Assembly: GCA_903827375.1 (NCBI GenBank) | Contig: CAIKHZ010000188.1 | Coordinates: forward strand, 1 to 50,286 | Direction of reading: 5' to 3' | Length of the DNA stretch: 50,286 nt | Source: Akkermansiaceae bacterium | GTDB lineage: Bacteria; Verrucomicrobiota; Verrucomicrobiia; Verrucomicrobiales; Akkermansiaceae | Part shown: piece by piece, positions 41,916 to 50,286 of the stretch | Position numbering within the stretch: the stretch's first letter is position 1 | Layout of the letters: every line of letters begins with the position of its first letter | Notes under the pieces: model-generated | The model's database searches: none | Seen by the model: the letters and a program-made list of their open reading frames with translations, nothing else | What the model was told of the DNA's origin: nothing | Translations under genes and position numbers: made by a program

Positions 41916-42902
41916 TCAGGCAAGAGTGAGGACTTTAGCGACGATTCGTTTGGGATTGGGGAGTTGTTCATGTTCGATGTGAGGCGAATAAATTGCCGGT
42001 GCATCAATGGAACAAACGCGTTTGATTGGGGCATCGAGTGCATCAAATGCGTGTTCTTGAATGAGCATGCCAACCATCGCGGATACGCCACCAAAAGGCT
42101 TGGATTCATCGACGAGGACAACCCGATGAGTTTTGCGCACGGTATTGAGGATCGCGTCTTGATCCAATGGGCGGATTGAACGTAGGTCGAGCACTTCGCA
42201 ATGGATACCGTGTTCGGTTTGGAGAATCTCTGCTGCTGCCAGACATTGAATCACAGAGCGGCCATGGGCGATGAGGGATACGTCGGTGCCTTGGCGCTTA
42301 ATATCGGCCATACCCAAGGGCACGATGTGATCGCCAGCCTCCAAATCAGGGACTTCACCGGAATTGCCGTAGAGCAAGGTGTTTTCCATCACATAGACTG
42401 GGTCGTTGTCACGGATAGCGGCCTTAATCAGCCCCTTAGCATCGGCCGGGGTAGCCGGAGCGCAGACTTTGAGACCAGGAAAAGCCGCAAATAGGGCCTC
42501 GGGAATATGTGAGTGGGTCGCGCCAACACCAGTACCACCATTGGCTGGTCCCCGCACCACGATAGGACAATGGCATAACCCGCCAGACATGTACCGAACA
42601 CATGCAGCGTTATTGACGAGTTGATCAAAGGCCACCGAATGAAACGACCAAAACATCAATTCCATCACTGGACGCACACCGAGCATTGAAGCACCAATGC
42701 CCATACCTATGAAGCCTGCTTCAGATATGGGAGTATCAAAAACCCGTTTGCTGCCCCATTTCTTCCATAGACCTTCGGTGACTTTATAGGCCCCATTGTA
42801 TTGGGCGACTTCCTCGCCCATCAAGACGACGTTAGGATCTCGGGCGAGTTCTTCATCAAGGCCTTCGCGAAGGGCCGCGCGGTAAGTAAGAGTACGGGAC
42901 AT
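41916..42902 (-). CDS. pdhB: pyruvate dehydrogenase E1 beta subunit
   Basis: A 328-aa transketolase-like subunit pairing with E1-alpha in an alpha2-beta2 decarboxylase. Conserved segments are YRAALREGLDEELARDPNVVLMGEEVA, YKVTEGLWKKWG, DTPISEAGFIGMGIGASMLGVRPVMELMFWSF, GPANGGTGVGATHSH, LDLRSIRPLDQDAI and VLVDESKPFGG, covering the TPP contact and the C-terminal transketolase domain. It starts 51 nt after the E1-alpha stop. No Shine-Dalgarno sequence is seen before the ATG. Confidence 0.96.
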   Translation of the reverse strand: MSRTLTYRAALREGLDEELARDPNVVLMGEEVAQYNGAYKVTEGLWKKWGSKRVFDTPISEAGFIGMGIGASMLGVRPVMELMFWSFHSVAFDQLVNNAACVRYMSGGLCHCPIVVRGPANGGTGVGATHSHIPEALFAAFPGLKVCAPATPADAKGLIKAAIRDNDPVYVMENTLLYGNSGEVPDLEAGDHIVPLGMADIKRQGTDVSLIAHGRSVIQCLAAAEILQTEHGIHCEVLDLRSIRPLDQDAILNTVRKTHRVVLVDESKPFGGVSAMVGMLIQEHAFDALDAPIKRVCSIDAPAIYSPHIEHEQLPNPKRIVAKVLTLA

Positions 42903-42953
42903 GATTGCCGGGAAAATGGGGTAGGGTTAAATTACTAGAATTATAGTAATAGT

Positions 42954-44030
42954 TCAGTCATTAAAGAAATGGCGGCCAATTTTTGAGGCCGGGGTCTGGT
43001 GATCGCTTTCCCAATAGATGTCGGTGCTGATATCAGCAAGAGTTGGAATGGGTGCTTCGTCTGCAAATTTGACGGCGACGGCAGCTTCCTCTGCTGCAGC
43101 TAAATGAATGGCATCGGCGCTGGCATCGGTTAGGAGGCCGTCGGTGATGAGACGACGACGCAGCAAGGTGATGGGGTCGTGATTCTGTTTGTAATTTTCG
43201 ATTTCTTCAGGGGTACGGTATTTTTTTGCGTTAGCATCGGCGACGCTGTGGCCGTAATAGCGATACGTGTCGATTTCGAGGAGTGTGGGTTTGTGTTGTT
43301 TGCGAGCACGCTCCATGGCGATGTGGGTTTTGGCACGAACTTCATATACGTCCGAGCCGTCAATGACGTCCCACTCAATGCCGTAGGCTTCCGCACGTTG
43401 GGCCAAGCAACCGGAGTAGGCGGAAGAGCGTTCTTGGGAGGTGCCCATGGAGTAACCGTTGTTTTCAATCACGAAAACGACAGGAATTTCGAATAACCCT
43501 GAGAGGTTGAGGGACTCGTGGAAGGTACCTTGGTTAACAGCTCCATCGCCAAGGTAACACAAGCAGCAACCTTCGCGTTCGAGGTATTTGAGGCCAAAGG
43601 CGAGGCCGAGACCCAACGGCGTCTGGCCCGCAACGATGCCGTGACCACCCCAGAAATTTTTGTCGGGTGCGAAGAAGTGCATCGAACCGCCCTTGCCTTT
43701 GGAGCAGCCGGATTGCTTACCAAACATTTCCGCCATGCATTCGTTCATTCCCATACCGACGGCCAATGCATGGCCGTGATCACGGTAAGCGGTGATGAAG
43801 TGATCATCAGGGCCTGCCAAGGAAATGGTGCCAACTGCGACAGCTTCTTGACCGATGTAGAGGTGCAGGAAGCCGCCCATTTTGCCGGCGTTATAATATT
43901 TGAGGGCCGCTTGCTCGAAACGGCGGATGCGCACCATCAAGGTGAAAAGACCGATTTTTTGTGAGTTTGAGAGGCTTTGGTTGATAGCCGAGGTGGCGAA
44001 ATCAAGGGCGGGTGGGGGGACGCTGGACAT
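42954..44030 (-). CDS. pdhA: pyruvate dehydrogenase E1 alpha subunit
   Basis: A 358-aa E1-alpha subunit. GKGGSMHFFAPDKNFWGGHGIVAGQTPLG and the TPP-binding motif GDGAVNQG ... ENNGYSMGT (about residues 165-200) are present, as is the loop DTYRYYGHSVADANAKKYRTPEEI that in relatives orders on TPP binding and carries regulatory phosphorylation sites in mitochondria. A short C-terminal extension (ISTDIYWESDHQTPASKIGRHFFND) is not part of the core fold. First of the E1 gene pair, 22 nt after the membrane protein gene upstream. Confidence 0.96.
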   Translation of the reverse strand: MSSVPPPALDFATSAINQSLSNSQKIGLFTLMVRIRRFEQAALKYYNAGKMGGFLHLYIGQEAVAVGTISLAGPDDHFITAYRDHGHALAVGMGMNECMAEMFGKQSGCSKGKGGSMHFFAPDKNFWGGHGIVAGQTPLGLGLAFGLKYLEREGCCLCYLGDGAVNQGTFHESLNLSGLFEIPVVFVIENNGYSMGTSQERSSAYSGCLAQRAEAYGIEWDVIDGSDVYEVRAKTHIAMERARKQHKPTLLEIDTYRYYGHSVADANAKKYRTPEEIENYKQNHDPITLLRRRLITDGLLTDASADAIHLAAAEEAAVAVKFADEAPIPTLADISTDIYWESDHQTPASKIGRHFFND

Positions 44031-44052
44031 GAGGCGATGAAGGGAGACAGTC

Positions 44053-44631
44053 TCAATGGGCCGGGGTGGAGGAAGCAGGGGAGGCTATGGAAAGTTGTGG
44101 CAAGCAAATTCGGGCGCTCAGCACAATCCAAGTGAACAGAAGGTTGGCGGCGGCGAAGTTGCGGAGGAATACCCAGGAAGGTAGAGGGGCACCGGTCGCA
44201 CCAGTCCACAGTGACTGCAGCAGGCCTGCGAGGGTTTTGGCGTAGCGCGGATCAAACAGCCATGCAGCCCCGTTGGTGATGAGGTGGAAGCTGAGGGCGG
44301 CTGTGAGCGAGCCGATCAGCAGCGCCGGCATGGAACGCGTGCTCAGTGATTTGCCGAGCAAGAAGGTGACCGCAAAGGCGAGCAGGGTGCTGCCGAAAAT
44401 AAACGGATCGGTCACCGGTCCGCTTTGGAATATGGCTGGCAACGGGTAACTGATGATCCAAGCCGCCAACGGGATAAGGAATCCACGCCAGCCTCCGGCC
44501 ATCAGCGCACCACAGAAAAATAGGGCTGCAACGGGTTGAAAATTAGGCATGGCCTCGGGCACTGCCGCAGCGAGGGCGCGAAATAGGATGAGCAGTCCGA
44601 TGAGGAGGAGAATGGGGAGGGAGCGGTGCAT
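44053..44631 (-). CDS. DUF6580-like integral membrane protein
   Basis: A 192-aa polytopic membrane protein. I start it at the ATG at 44631 (MHRSLPILLLIGLLILFRAL), which places the first helix at the N-terminus; the frame extends 69 nt further but adds only charged residues. FRALAAAVPEAMPNFQPVAALFFCGALMAGGWRGFLIP is the recognisable signature of this family. Helices continue with PLAAWIISYPLPAI, FGSTLLAFAVTFLLG, LLIGSLTAALSFHLITNGAAWL and a C-terminal LLFTWIVLSARI. Such proteins resemble small transporter S-components, but the substrate is unknown. It may be co-transcribed with the pdh genes. Confidence 0.75.
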   Translation of the reverse strand: MHRSLPILLLIGLLILFRALAAAVPEAMPNFQPVAALFFCGALMAGGWRGFLIPLAAWIISYPLPAIFQSGPVTDPFIFGSTLLAFAVTFLLGKSLSTRSMPALLIGSLTAALSFHLITNGAAWLFDPRYAKTLAGLLQSLWTGATGAPLPSWVFLRNFAAANLLFTWIVLSARICLPQLSIASPASSTPAH

Positions 44632-44761
44632 GGCGGGGAATATGGCGGCTTTCCCTCGTTGTGCCAAAGGAAATTTCGAACGAGACAAGATAAATTTCAT
44701 GGAGAGGCTCTCTCAAGGCGACGCGGCGTTCAGCAGCCATGAACCGACCGATCTGCGGAGA

Positions 44762-44788
44762 CAGGCAAGCCCCACTGCGGCTTGCCTG
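44762..44788. other. perfect 10-bp hairpin in a divergent promoter region
   Basis: CAGGCAAGCC and GGCTTGCCTG pair perfectly around a 7-nt loop. It lies between a minus-strand gene start (44631) and the mnmG start (44904), so it is not at the end of any called gene. It may be an operator, a leader hairpin of mnmG, or end a small RNA. Confidence 0.45.
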
Positions 44789-44833
44789 GGGCATCCATGA
44801 GCGCAATGGAATGGAATGCCGCCTGTCTTTGAT

Positions 44834-44849
44834 TGTTCCACGTGGAACA
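44834..44849. promoter_or_regulatory. parS site (ParB-binding), perfect palindrome
   Basis: TGTTCCACGTGGAACA is a perfect 16-bp palindrome matching the conserved chromosomal parS consensus bound by ParB, which spreads from it and loads SMC near the origin. It lies 55 nt before the mnmG start. Confidence 0.9.
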
Positions 44850-44903
44850 CCCGGTATCGGTGCTTGAGTGGAGGACGGTGGGTGCTAGGCTGTCGTTCGT
44901 CCA

Positions 44904-46769
44904 ATGTTCAGATATCCGAAAGCTTACGATGTGATTGTGATTGGTGCCGGCCATGCAGGGGTGGAGGCCGCTTTGGCTGCTGCCCGCCTTGGCTGTGAGG
45001 TGGCATTGCTGACTCAGAATCTCGACACGATTGGCCAAATGTCATGCAATCCAGCGATTGGTGGCCTCGCCAAGGGGCATTTAGTGCGCGAGATCGATGC
45101 ATTGGGTGGGGTGATGGGTTTGAACACAGATGCCACTGCCATTCAGTGGAGGATGCTGAATGCCTCCAAGGGACCCTCGGTCCGCGCACCGCGGGCGCAG
45201 TGCGATAAGAAGGCTTACCAGTTTCGCCTTAAGCGCCTGCTGGAGGAGACCCCGGGCATCGACCTGCATCAGGCAAATGTGGCGGATTTGCTGGTGGTCG
45301 ATGATTGCATGGCTGGGGTGAGCACGACGCTGGGGATGGAGCTCGTGGGACGCTCGGTTATTTTGAGTGCCGGGACGTTCATGCGCGGGCTGATGCACGT
45401 TGGTTTGCGAAGCGAGAGCGGCGGCCGGATGGGGGATGCCAGTTCGAGTGTTTCGGATGCCCTCCGGCGCTTGGGTTTCCAAGTTCAGCGATTCAAAACC
45501 GGCACGCCTTGCCGTCTCAATGGCCGTTCATTGGATTTGGGCCGTTGCGAGCGGCAGGATGGGGACACGCCAGTGCCGCACTTCAGTTTTATGGCTGACA
45601 CATTGGAGCGGGGTCCGGACGACTTGTTCACTTTGAATCCTTGGGGTGATCCAACGTTCCACGTGGAACAAACGCCTTGTTGGATTACATACACCAATCC
45701 ATCGACTCACGAGATCATCCGCAATAACCTTGACCAATCTCCGCTATATTGTGGGGTGATCGAGGGGGTGGGGCCGCGTTATTGTCCCTCGATCGAGGAC
45801 AAGGTTGTTCGGTTTGCGGAAAAGGAGCGGCATCAAATATTTTTGGAGCCGGAGGGTCGCCACACGCTTGAGTACTATGTGAATGGCGTCTCCACCTCCT
45901 TGCCATACGCCGTCCAGCTTGCTTTTCTGCGCAGTATCAGAGGTTTGGAAAATTGCGAGATTCTGCGCCCTGGCTACGCGGTCGAGTACGACTACTGCCC
46001 GCCGACCCAGCTCCAGGCGACTTTGGAAACCAAGCGGGTGGGTGGGCTATATTTTGCTGGCCAGATCAATGGGACCTCAGGCTATGAGGAAGCTGCAGGA
46101 CAGGGCTTGATGGCCGGGGCCAATGCCGCCCTCAAGGTGCTTGGCAAGCCGCCATGGATTCTCGGCCGCGATGAGGCGTACCTGGGGGTGATGGTTGATG
46201 ATTTGGTCACCCGCGGATGCACCGAGCCATACCGCATGTTCACCAGCCGTGCTGAGTACCGCCTGTTGTTGCGCCAGGACAATGCGGACCTGCGTCTTAC
46301 TCCCAAGGCTGCTGCGGTTGGTCTCGTCGGTGGCGAGCGGGTGCGGAGGGTCACCGACAAGCTTGCTGTTCTGGAGCGGGCCGATCCCTGGGTGCGGCAA
46401 ACCCCGCATGAAGGGGTCAAGCTCGACCTGTGGTTGCGGCGCAGTGAGAATTCCTGGACATCGCTGCCCGCGGCCCTCCGCAACGAGTTTTCTGACAATC
46501 TTTGGCCCCTTATTGAAACGAATTTCAAATATGAAGGGCATCTTGGACGTCAACAGATCCAAATCGATCGCATGGTGCGTCAGGAAGCCAAGCGCTTGCC
46601 TGAGGCGCTTGATTATGCGTCCATCCGCGGTCTCAAGAAAGAGGCGCAAGTCCGCTTTACAGAAATCCGCCCGAGTACCATGGGTCAAGCCGGACGCATC
46701 CCCGGCATCACGCCAGCGGACCTTGCCATCCTGATGGTGTGGCTTGAAAAGCGCGATCGGGAGGCATGA
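44904..46769 (+). CDS. mnmG: tRNA U34 carboxymethylaminomethyl synthesis protein MnmG (GidA)
   Basis: A 621-aa FAD enzyme that, with MnmE, modifies the wobble uridine of several tRNAs. The start at 44904 gives [23 protein letters not shown], with the FAD-binding GxGxxG near residues 14-19. [24 protein letters not shown], the catalytic Cys in [68 protein letters not shown] and the C-terminal [25 protein letters not shown] and [10 protein letters not shown] are all intact. Part of a second parS sequence is translated within it as FHVEQ. The mnmG gene is often near oriC. Confidence 0.97.
   Translation: MFRYPKAYDVIVIGAGHAGVEAALAAARLGCEVALLTQNLDTIGQMSCNPAIGGLAKGHLVREIDALGGVMGLNTDATAIQWRMLNASKGPSVRAPRAQCDKKAYQFRLKRLLEETPGIDLHQANVADLLVVDDCMAGVSTTLGMELVGRSVILSAGTFMRGLMHVGLRSESGGRMGDASSSVSDALRRLGFQVQRFKTGTPCRLNGRSLDLGRCERQDGDTPVPHFSFMADTLERGPDDLFTLNPWGDPTFHVEQTPCWITYTNPSTHEIIRNNLDQSPLYCGVIEGVGPRYCPSIEDKVVRFAEKERHQIFLEPEGRHTLEYYVNGVSTSLPYAVQLAFLRSIRGLENCEILRPGYAVEYDYCPPTQLQATLETKRVGGLYFAGQINGTSGYEEAAGQGLMAGANAALKVLGKPPWILGRDEAYLGVMVDDLVTRGCTEPYRMFTSRAEYRLLLRQDNADLRLTPKAAAVGLVGGERVRRVTDKLAVLERADPWVRQTPHEGVKLDLWLRRSENSWTSLPAALRNEFSDNLWPLIETNFKYEGHLGRQQIQIDRMVRQEAKRLPEALDYASIRGLKKEAQVRFTEIRPSTMGQAGRIPGITPADLAILMVWLEKRDREA
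45655..45670. promoter_or_regulatory. second parS-like site inside mnmG
   Basis: CGTTCCACGTGGAACA matches the upstream palindrome at 15 of 16 positions. It falls in codons for FHVEQ, just before a conserved CWITYTN segment of MnmG. Two close matches within 0.8 kb are very unlikely by chance. Confidence 0.85.
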
Positions 46770-46835
46770 GTTATCGATAAAAGATATCGGAAAAAAACCT
46801 TGGCAAAGCTCAGCCCATGGCTTGCAATCCTAACC

Positions 46836-49766
46836 ATGACATGGCGTGCACCACTTCGGTTTTTGGTTATCGGCACGGTTGGGGTGGTGGCCGCTTTCGC
46901 GGCTGCTCTCGCCAGCGCCGGACCCCTACCGGATGACACCCGCAAGGGGGTCGAGGCCGACTGGCTGATGCAGGAAAAAGTATCCCGAGGGGTGGAACCG
47001 GGCACGCGTGGAGCGCTGGAGGGGGTGATTCAGAGGGGCTTGGCTTTGGCAGATGATCTGTCGCGGGGGGCCGCTTCTCCGATGGCTGAGTCGGCACGTA
47101 AGGCCCTTGCAGTGATCGCCGCAGAAATGCCAGCGATGAAAGACGCTGCCGCGGGCGAGACCTGGTTGCAACTCTATCTCAAAGCCCGCTGGGTGGTTCG
47201 TGATTTGGCGTTTGCCAGTCCAGCGGTTGACTTCAATGAACTGTTGTTTGTCAAACGCAACTGGCCAAATACCAATCACCAGTGCTCACATCGGGTCGGC
47301 GAGGCCCAATTGCCGCCTGCCAACCTTTGCGTTCTGACAGGATTGAGGGGCGATGGGCGGGTCCGCGAGATCCTAACAGACGAAATGGCGGCCGGTGGCA
47401 TTGGCAGGCCGGACTTGAGCTTTGATGCCCGGCGGGTGGTGTTTTCGTACGCCGCACCACGGCAGCCGGCTACGGCGTATGGCAGTGGTGTTCACGGTGT
47501 GCGGGGCGGCCGTTGTTTTGCCTATGATATCTATGAAGTCGGTCTTGACGGCGGTGGCCTCCGCAGGCTCACCAACAGTCCGGAGGTCGAGGATACCGAA
47601 CCGTGCTATCTGCCAGATGGAAGGATCGCCTTCACCACTTCGCGTGAAGGCCGCTATGTGCAGTGCGGTGACTGGGCGCTGGTTTGCGGGATTTTCTCGA
47701 TGAACCCGGATGGTAGCGACCCGCGCAAGATCACCGAGGCGCAGGAAGGCGAGTTCTATCCGAGCATGCTGGAGGACGGCCGCATCCTTTATACCCGCTG
47801 GGACTATGTGATGAAGGGCTATAACGTGATCCAACAATTGTGGGCGGTCAATCCGGACGGCACCCACTCCCAACTTGCCTATGGTGATTGGTATTCCTTT
47901 TCCCGCGGGCCGATCGGCCTGTATGAAGCCCGGCAAATTCCCGGAACCGGCAAGGTGATTGCCACCGGGGCCGCCCATCACAACACCTGCGTGGGGCCGC
48001 TTTTGATTGCCGATCTTGCGCTCAATCGCCTTGGGCCGGCGGGCTTGACGAATGTGACGCCGGAGGTGGGCTACCCGGAGTGCGGTGGATTGCTGGATGA
48101 GCGGGCTGCCAATCCGCCATGCGCACCCGTGATAAGTAATGTGGACAGCCCAACGGGTTGGTATAGTTCACCGTATCCTCTAACTGAATCTCAGCACCTC
48201 GCATGCTATTCATTTGAACGCAGCAGCACGGCACCGGCCGGGTTTGCCATCTATCTGATAGATATTCACGGCAACAAGGAATTGATCTATCGTGGTGCGG
48301 GGTATTCGTGCTATTCGCCGATACCAGTGCGGGCGAGGCCAGTGCCAAGGGCGATTCCTGACGCGGTGAGTGGCGTCGCTCCGACGACGCCAGGCAAGCT
48401 GGTTCTCTACGATGTGTATCAAGGGCTTGAGGGCGTTGAGCGAGGCACGGTTAGGTATCTGCGGGTGATGGAGGCGCACCCCAAGACTGGGCACACATGG
48501 CCCCAACGGATGGATTTTGGAGTGAACAGTGGTTGGGATGGACGCACTGTATTAGGGACGGTTCCCGTTGAAGCGGATGGATCGGCAAACTTTGAAGTAC
48601 CCGCCGGCAAGATGTTGTTTTTTGAGGCACTGGATGCCAACCATCTTGAAGTTCGGCGCATGCGCAATTACATCAATCTGATGCCCGGTGAGAATGCCAG
48701 TTGCATCGGATGTCACGAGTCGCCGTCCACTGTGCCATCGGCTCAGACGCTCAATACCATGGCGTTGAACAAGGCACCGTCACACATCGAGCCGCCGCCC
48801 TGGGGGACGAATATTGTTAGTTTTCCCAAGTTGATCCAACCTATTCTTGATCGTCATTGTATTAACTGCCATGATGGGTCGCGAGGAAAGGACAAGGGGT
48901 TTGACCTGCGAGGAACCAAGCTGGTCCAAGCCCCGACGGGTTACGATGCGGACGAAGGACCCCAGCACTTGGTTAGCTCATCATTTTTAAATTTGCTGCC
49001 GTACGTGAGTTATATCAAAGTTGGGGGTTATCAGGGGGAGAAGTTGCCGCTCAAGCCATATGCCACCGGGTCGGGTGCGAGCCCCGTGATGAAATTGCTG
49101 GGCAAGGGTCATGACGATGTGGCGCTAACATCGGTTGAGTGGCAGGCGATGGCCGCATGGATTGATTGCAATGCGCCCTATTACGGTGACTGGTCGGAAG
49201 TGGTGGTGCAGGGGGCAGTCGCATTTGTTAGTGAAGGTGATGCCGAGCGTGGTGGAGCAGCGCTGCGGCGTGCGGCGTTGCAGTCCGGTGCGCCCAGCGT
49301 CCGGCTTGCCGCTTATCTCAATTGCGGCGTTCAGGAAAAGGACGGAGGCGACGGCGGGCCGGTGTTGACGCAGACGGCTGGCAGTGGCTATAGCTTTGCG
49401 TGCCAAATTCCTGCGTTACCGATCACCCAGAAGACAGTTAGCTTTGACGGACAGGCATTGCGGTTTGTGCTTACGGAGGTTAATCCGGCAGAGGCATACA
49501 CCTTGGGGTTGAGTTGGTGGGATTATGATGCTGCGGGGCGGGTTCAGAGTGTACTAGCAAAAAACTGCAAGACGGGCACGACGTGCATATTGATTGATCA
49601 CCAGCCGCTGCCAAGCTACACGGATCGCAAACTTCTGCCGGAATCCAGAATGGTGGCGCTGCCACCCGCAATTCTAGCGGGTGGTGGTGACGTTGAGTTG
49701 AGCATCCGCAGGGACCAGGGTGCCAACGCGGTGATTTGCGAGATGTGGCTACTGGCGTCACCGTGA
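46836..49766 (+). CDS. secreted WD40-like/di-heme protein, hydrazine-synthase-alpha-like
   Basis: A 976-aa exported protein. I start it at the ATG at 46836, where a signal peptide begins (PLRFLVIGTVGVVAAFAAALASAG); a TTG at 46800 would add 12 residues. A helical N-terminal part (to about 140) is followed by FVKRNWPNTNHQCSHRVG and PD40/TolB-like repeats (LSFDARRVVFSYAAP, DTEPCYLPDGRIAFTTSRE, FYPSMLEDGRILYTRWDY). Two c-type heme sites follow, CIGCH near residue 623 and CINCH near 675. The C-terminal domain is beta-rich. This order matches the HZS-alpha family. No other hydrazine-pathway gene is present, so a hydrazine role is not implied. Confidence 0.85.
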   Translation: MTWRAPLRFLVIGTVGVVAAFAAALASAGPLPDDTRKGVEADWLMQEKVSRGVEPGTRGALEGVIQRGLALADDLSRGAASPMAESARKALAVIAAEMPAMKDAAAGETWLQLYLKARWVVRDLAFASPAVDFNELLFVKRNWPNTNHQCSHRVGEAQLPPANLCVLTGLRGDGRVREILTDEMAAGGIGRPDLSFDARRVVFSYAAPRQPATAYGSGVHGVRGGRCFAYDIYEVGLDGGGLRRLTNSPEVEDTEPCYLPDGRIAFTTSREGRYVQCGDWALVCGIFSMNPDGSDPRKITEAQEGEFYPSMLEDGRILYTRWDYVMKGYNVIQQLWAVNPDGTHSQLAYGDWYSFSRGPIGLYEARQIPGTGKVIATGAAHHNTCVGPLLIADLALNRLGPAGLTNVTPEVGYPECGGLLDERAANPPCAPVISNVDSPTGWYSSPYPLTESQHLACYSFERSSTAPAGFAIYLIDIHGNKELIYRGAGYSCYSPIPVRARPVPRAIPDAVSGVAPTTPGKLVLYDVYQGLEGVERGTVRYLRVMEAHPKTGHTWPQRMDFGVNSGWDGRTVLGTVPVEADGSANFEVPAGKMLFFEALDANHLEVRRMRNYINLMPGENASCIGCHESPSTVPSAQTLNTMALNKAPSHIEPPPWGTNIVSFPKLIQPILDRHCINCHDGSRGKDKGFDLRGTKLVQAPTGYDADEGPQHLVSSSFLNLLPYVSYIKVGGYQGEKLPLKPYATGSGASPVMKLLGKGHDDVALTSVEWQAMAAWIDCNAPYYGDWSEVVVQGAVAFVSEGDAERGGAALRRAALQSGAPSVRLAAYLNCGVQEKDGGDGGPVLTQTAGSGYSFACQIPALPITQKTVSFDGQALRFVLTEVNPAEAYTLGLSWWDYDAAGRVQSVLAKNCKTGTTCILIDHQPLPSYTDRKLLPESRMVALPPAILAGGGDVELSIRRDQGANAVICEMWLLASP

Positions 49767-49891
49767 GGCAACACGGAGCTCGGAACTCAGCAAACGACTT
49801 CTATTTGGGCATGGAGGGGAAGGTGGATTCCCCTGAAGTGCTGACGCAATAGTAACTGTCGTTAGGCATCTGAGATATATTGTAGTGGTGG

Positions 49892-49973
49892 TCTGTGAGC
49901 GCCGATGTGAATGATCTGGCGCGTGTCGAATAGGCGGGTTCATTGGCGCCTCATGGTCATCGGCGGTCACAGA
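49892..49973. repeat. long inverted repeat after the di-heme gene
   Basis: Arms TCTGTGAGCGCCGATG and CATCGGCGGTCACAGA pair at 15 of 16 positions, with a 50-nt spacer that contains a smaller GGCGC/GCGCC pair. It begins 126 nt after the preceding stop. It may be a terminator or an intergenic repeat element. Confidence 0.5.
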
Positions 49974-49989
49974 CACACCGCTAGTGGCC

Positions 49990-50109
49990 TAGCTGCGGCG
50001 TCTCGCCGCAGGCCGTGACTGCGCGCCTCCGGCCGCAGCGCCCATGCAAAAGTGAAATCGGCGTGCGCCCAGCCCGGTGCATTCTCTAAGCATGGGCAGC
50101 CACTTGGCA
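49990..50109. repeat. 120-bp direct repeat, copy 1
   Basis: Starts with TAGCTGCGGCGTCTCGCCGC, in which CTGCGGC and GCCGCAG form a 7-bp hairpin with a 5-nt loop. Identical to copy 2 except for one C/T difference (50077 against 50254). A 57-nt GC-rich spacer separates the copies. Confidence 0.9.
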
Positions 50110-50166
50110 CGCGCTGCGGGACGGGGCACGCACGGCCTGCTGCCAGAGGCGCGCAGCCACGTGGAG

Positions 50167-50286
50167 TAGCTGCGGCGTCTCGCCGCAGGCCGTGACTGCG
50201 CGCCTCCGGCCGCAGCGCCCATGCAAAAGTGAAATCGGCGTGCGCCCAGCCCGGCGCATTCTCTAAGCATGGGCAGCCACTTGGCA
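50167..50286. repeat. 120-bp direct repeat, copy 2 (window end)
   Basis: Second copy, 177 bp downstream of the first. It ends exactly at the last base of the window, so the array may continue beyond it. Confidence 0.9.

Larger units (their letters stand above)
49767..50286. other. 520-bp non-coding window end
   Basis: No convincing gene. It holds a long imperfect hairpin (49892-49973) and a pair of 120-bp direct repeats, listed separately. The 93-codon minus-strand frame over the repeats (49989-50270) simply repeats itself, is rich in Arg and Ala, and looks like a product of high GC content. Confidence 0.5.

Noticed and set aside
46771-46780. TTATCGATAA palindrome between mnmG and the di-heme gene
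   Set aside because: It is a single short palindrome with no partner site; too little to call an operator or DnaA box.
49989-50270. 93-codon frame over the 120-bp repeats
   Set aside because: It repeats itself with the DNA period, is Arg/Ala rich and comes from GC-rich repeat DNA.
49990-50286. CRISPR array
   Set aside because: The repeat unit is 120 bp with only two copies, far larger than CRISPR repeats, and there are no cas genes.
1-50286. Recurrent GTTAG/CTAAC pentamers, considered as an uptake signal or operator
   Set aside because: By eye the frequency is about what chance predicts for a short motif on two strands, and there is no fixed spacing or extended consensus.

Overview
The window looks like a chromosomal segment of a Verrucomicrobiota bacterium (inference from gene content; no rRNA is present to confirm it). 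Supporting signs are a type IV pilus/type II secretion-like locus full of short proteins of no recognised family, large secreted PDZ/HEAT proteins next to sialate O-acetylesterase remnants, a hydrazine-synthase-alpha-like di-heme protein, and gene starts that lack Shine-Dalgarno motifs. No tRNA, rRNA, CRISPR array, transposase or prophage gene was seen.

Region 1 (about 0.2-23.9 kb, almost all + strand) is one large envelope-spanning assembly locus. It encodes five prepilin-like proteins (starts near 1720, 2172, 5494, 10993, 20573), a divergent PilT-like ATPase, a PilM/PilN-type (GspL-like) protein, a PilO/GspM-like protein, a PilP/GspC-like protein, a secretin, a PilB/GspE ATPase and a PilC/GspF platform protein. 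Mixed in are about a dozen exported or membrane proteins that I cannot assign, including an ABC-2-like permease without an ATPase. Many neighbours overlap by 4 nt (ATGA or TTGA), so translation is probably coupled. No prepilin peptidase is present. The parts suggest a pilus or pseudopilus machine that is neither a standard T4P nor a standard T2SS locus.

Region 2 (23.9-32.8 kb, - strand) reads as an operon of three large secreted PDZ plus alpha-toroid/HEAT proteins. The two downstream copies are each followed, through an identical ATGA junction, by a broken sialate O-acetylesterase (SASA) gene. This looks like a tandem duplication of a two-gene unit in which both esterases decayed by internal deletion.

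Region 3 (33.3-44.6 kb, - strand) is mostly housekeeping: a CBS/DRTGG-type family II pyrophosphatase, argS, a PTS IIA (PtsN-like) protein, an OmpA-domain protein, pyrE, and pyruvate dehydrogenase E1-alpha, E1-beta and E2. The E1 and E2 genes are separated by two Cys-rich lipoprotein genes, one of them only 23 codons long.

Region 4 (44.7-50.3 kb, + strand) holds mnmG, with a perfect ParB-binding parS palindrome upstream and a near-perfect one inside the gene. It continues with a large secreted WD40-like/di-heme protein related to hydrazine synthase alpha, and ends in a GC-rich non-coding stretch with a 120-bp direct repeat (177-bp period) that runs off the window. The parS pair suggests the origin-proximal part of the chromosome.
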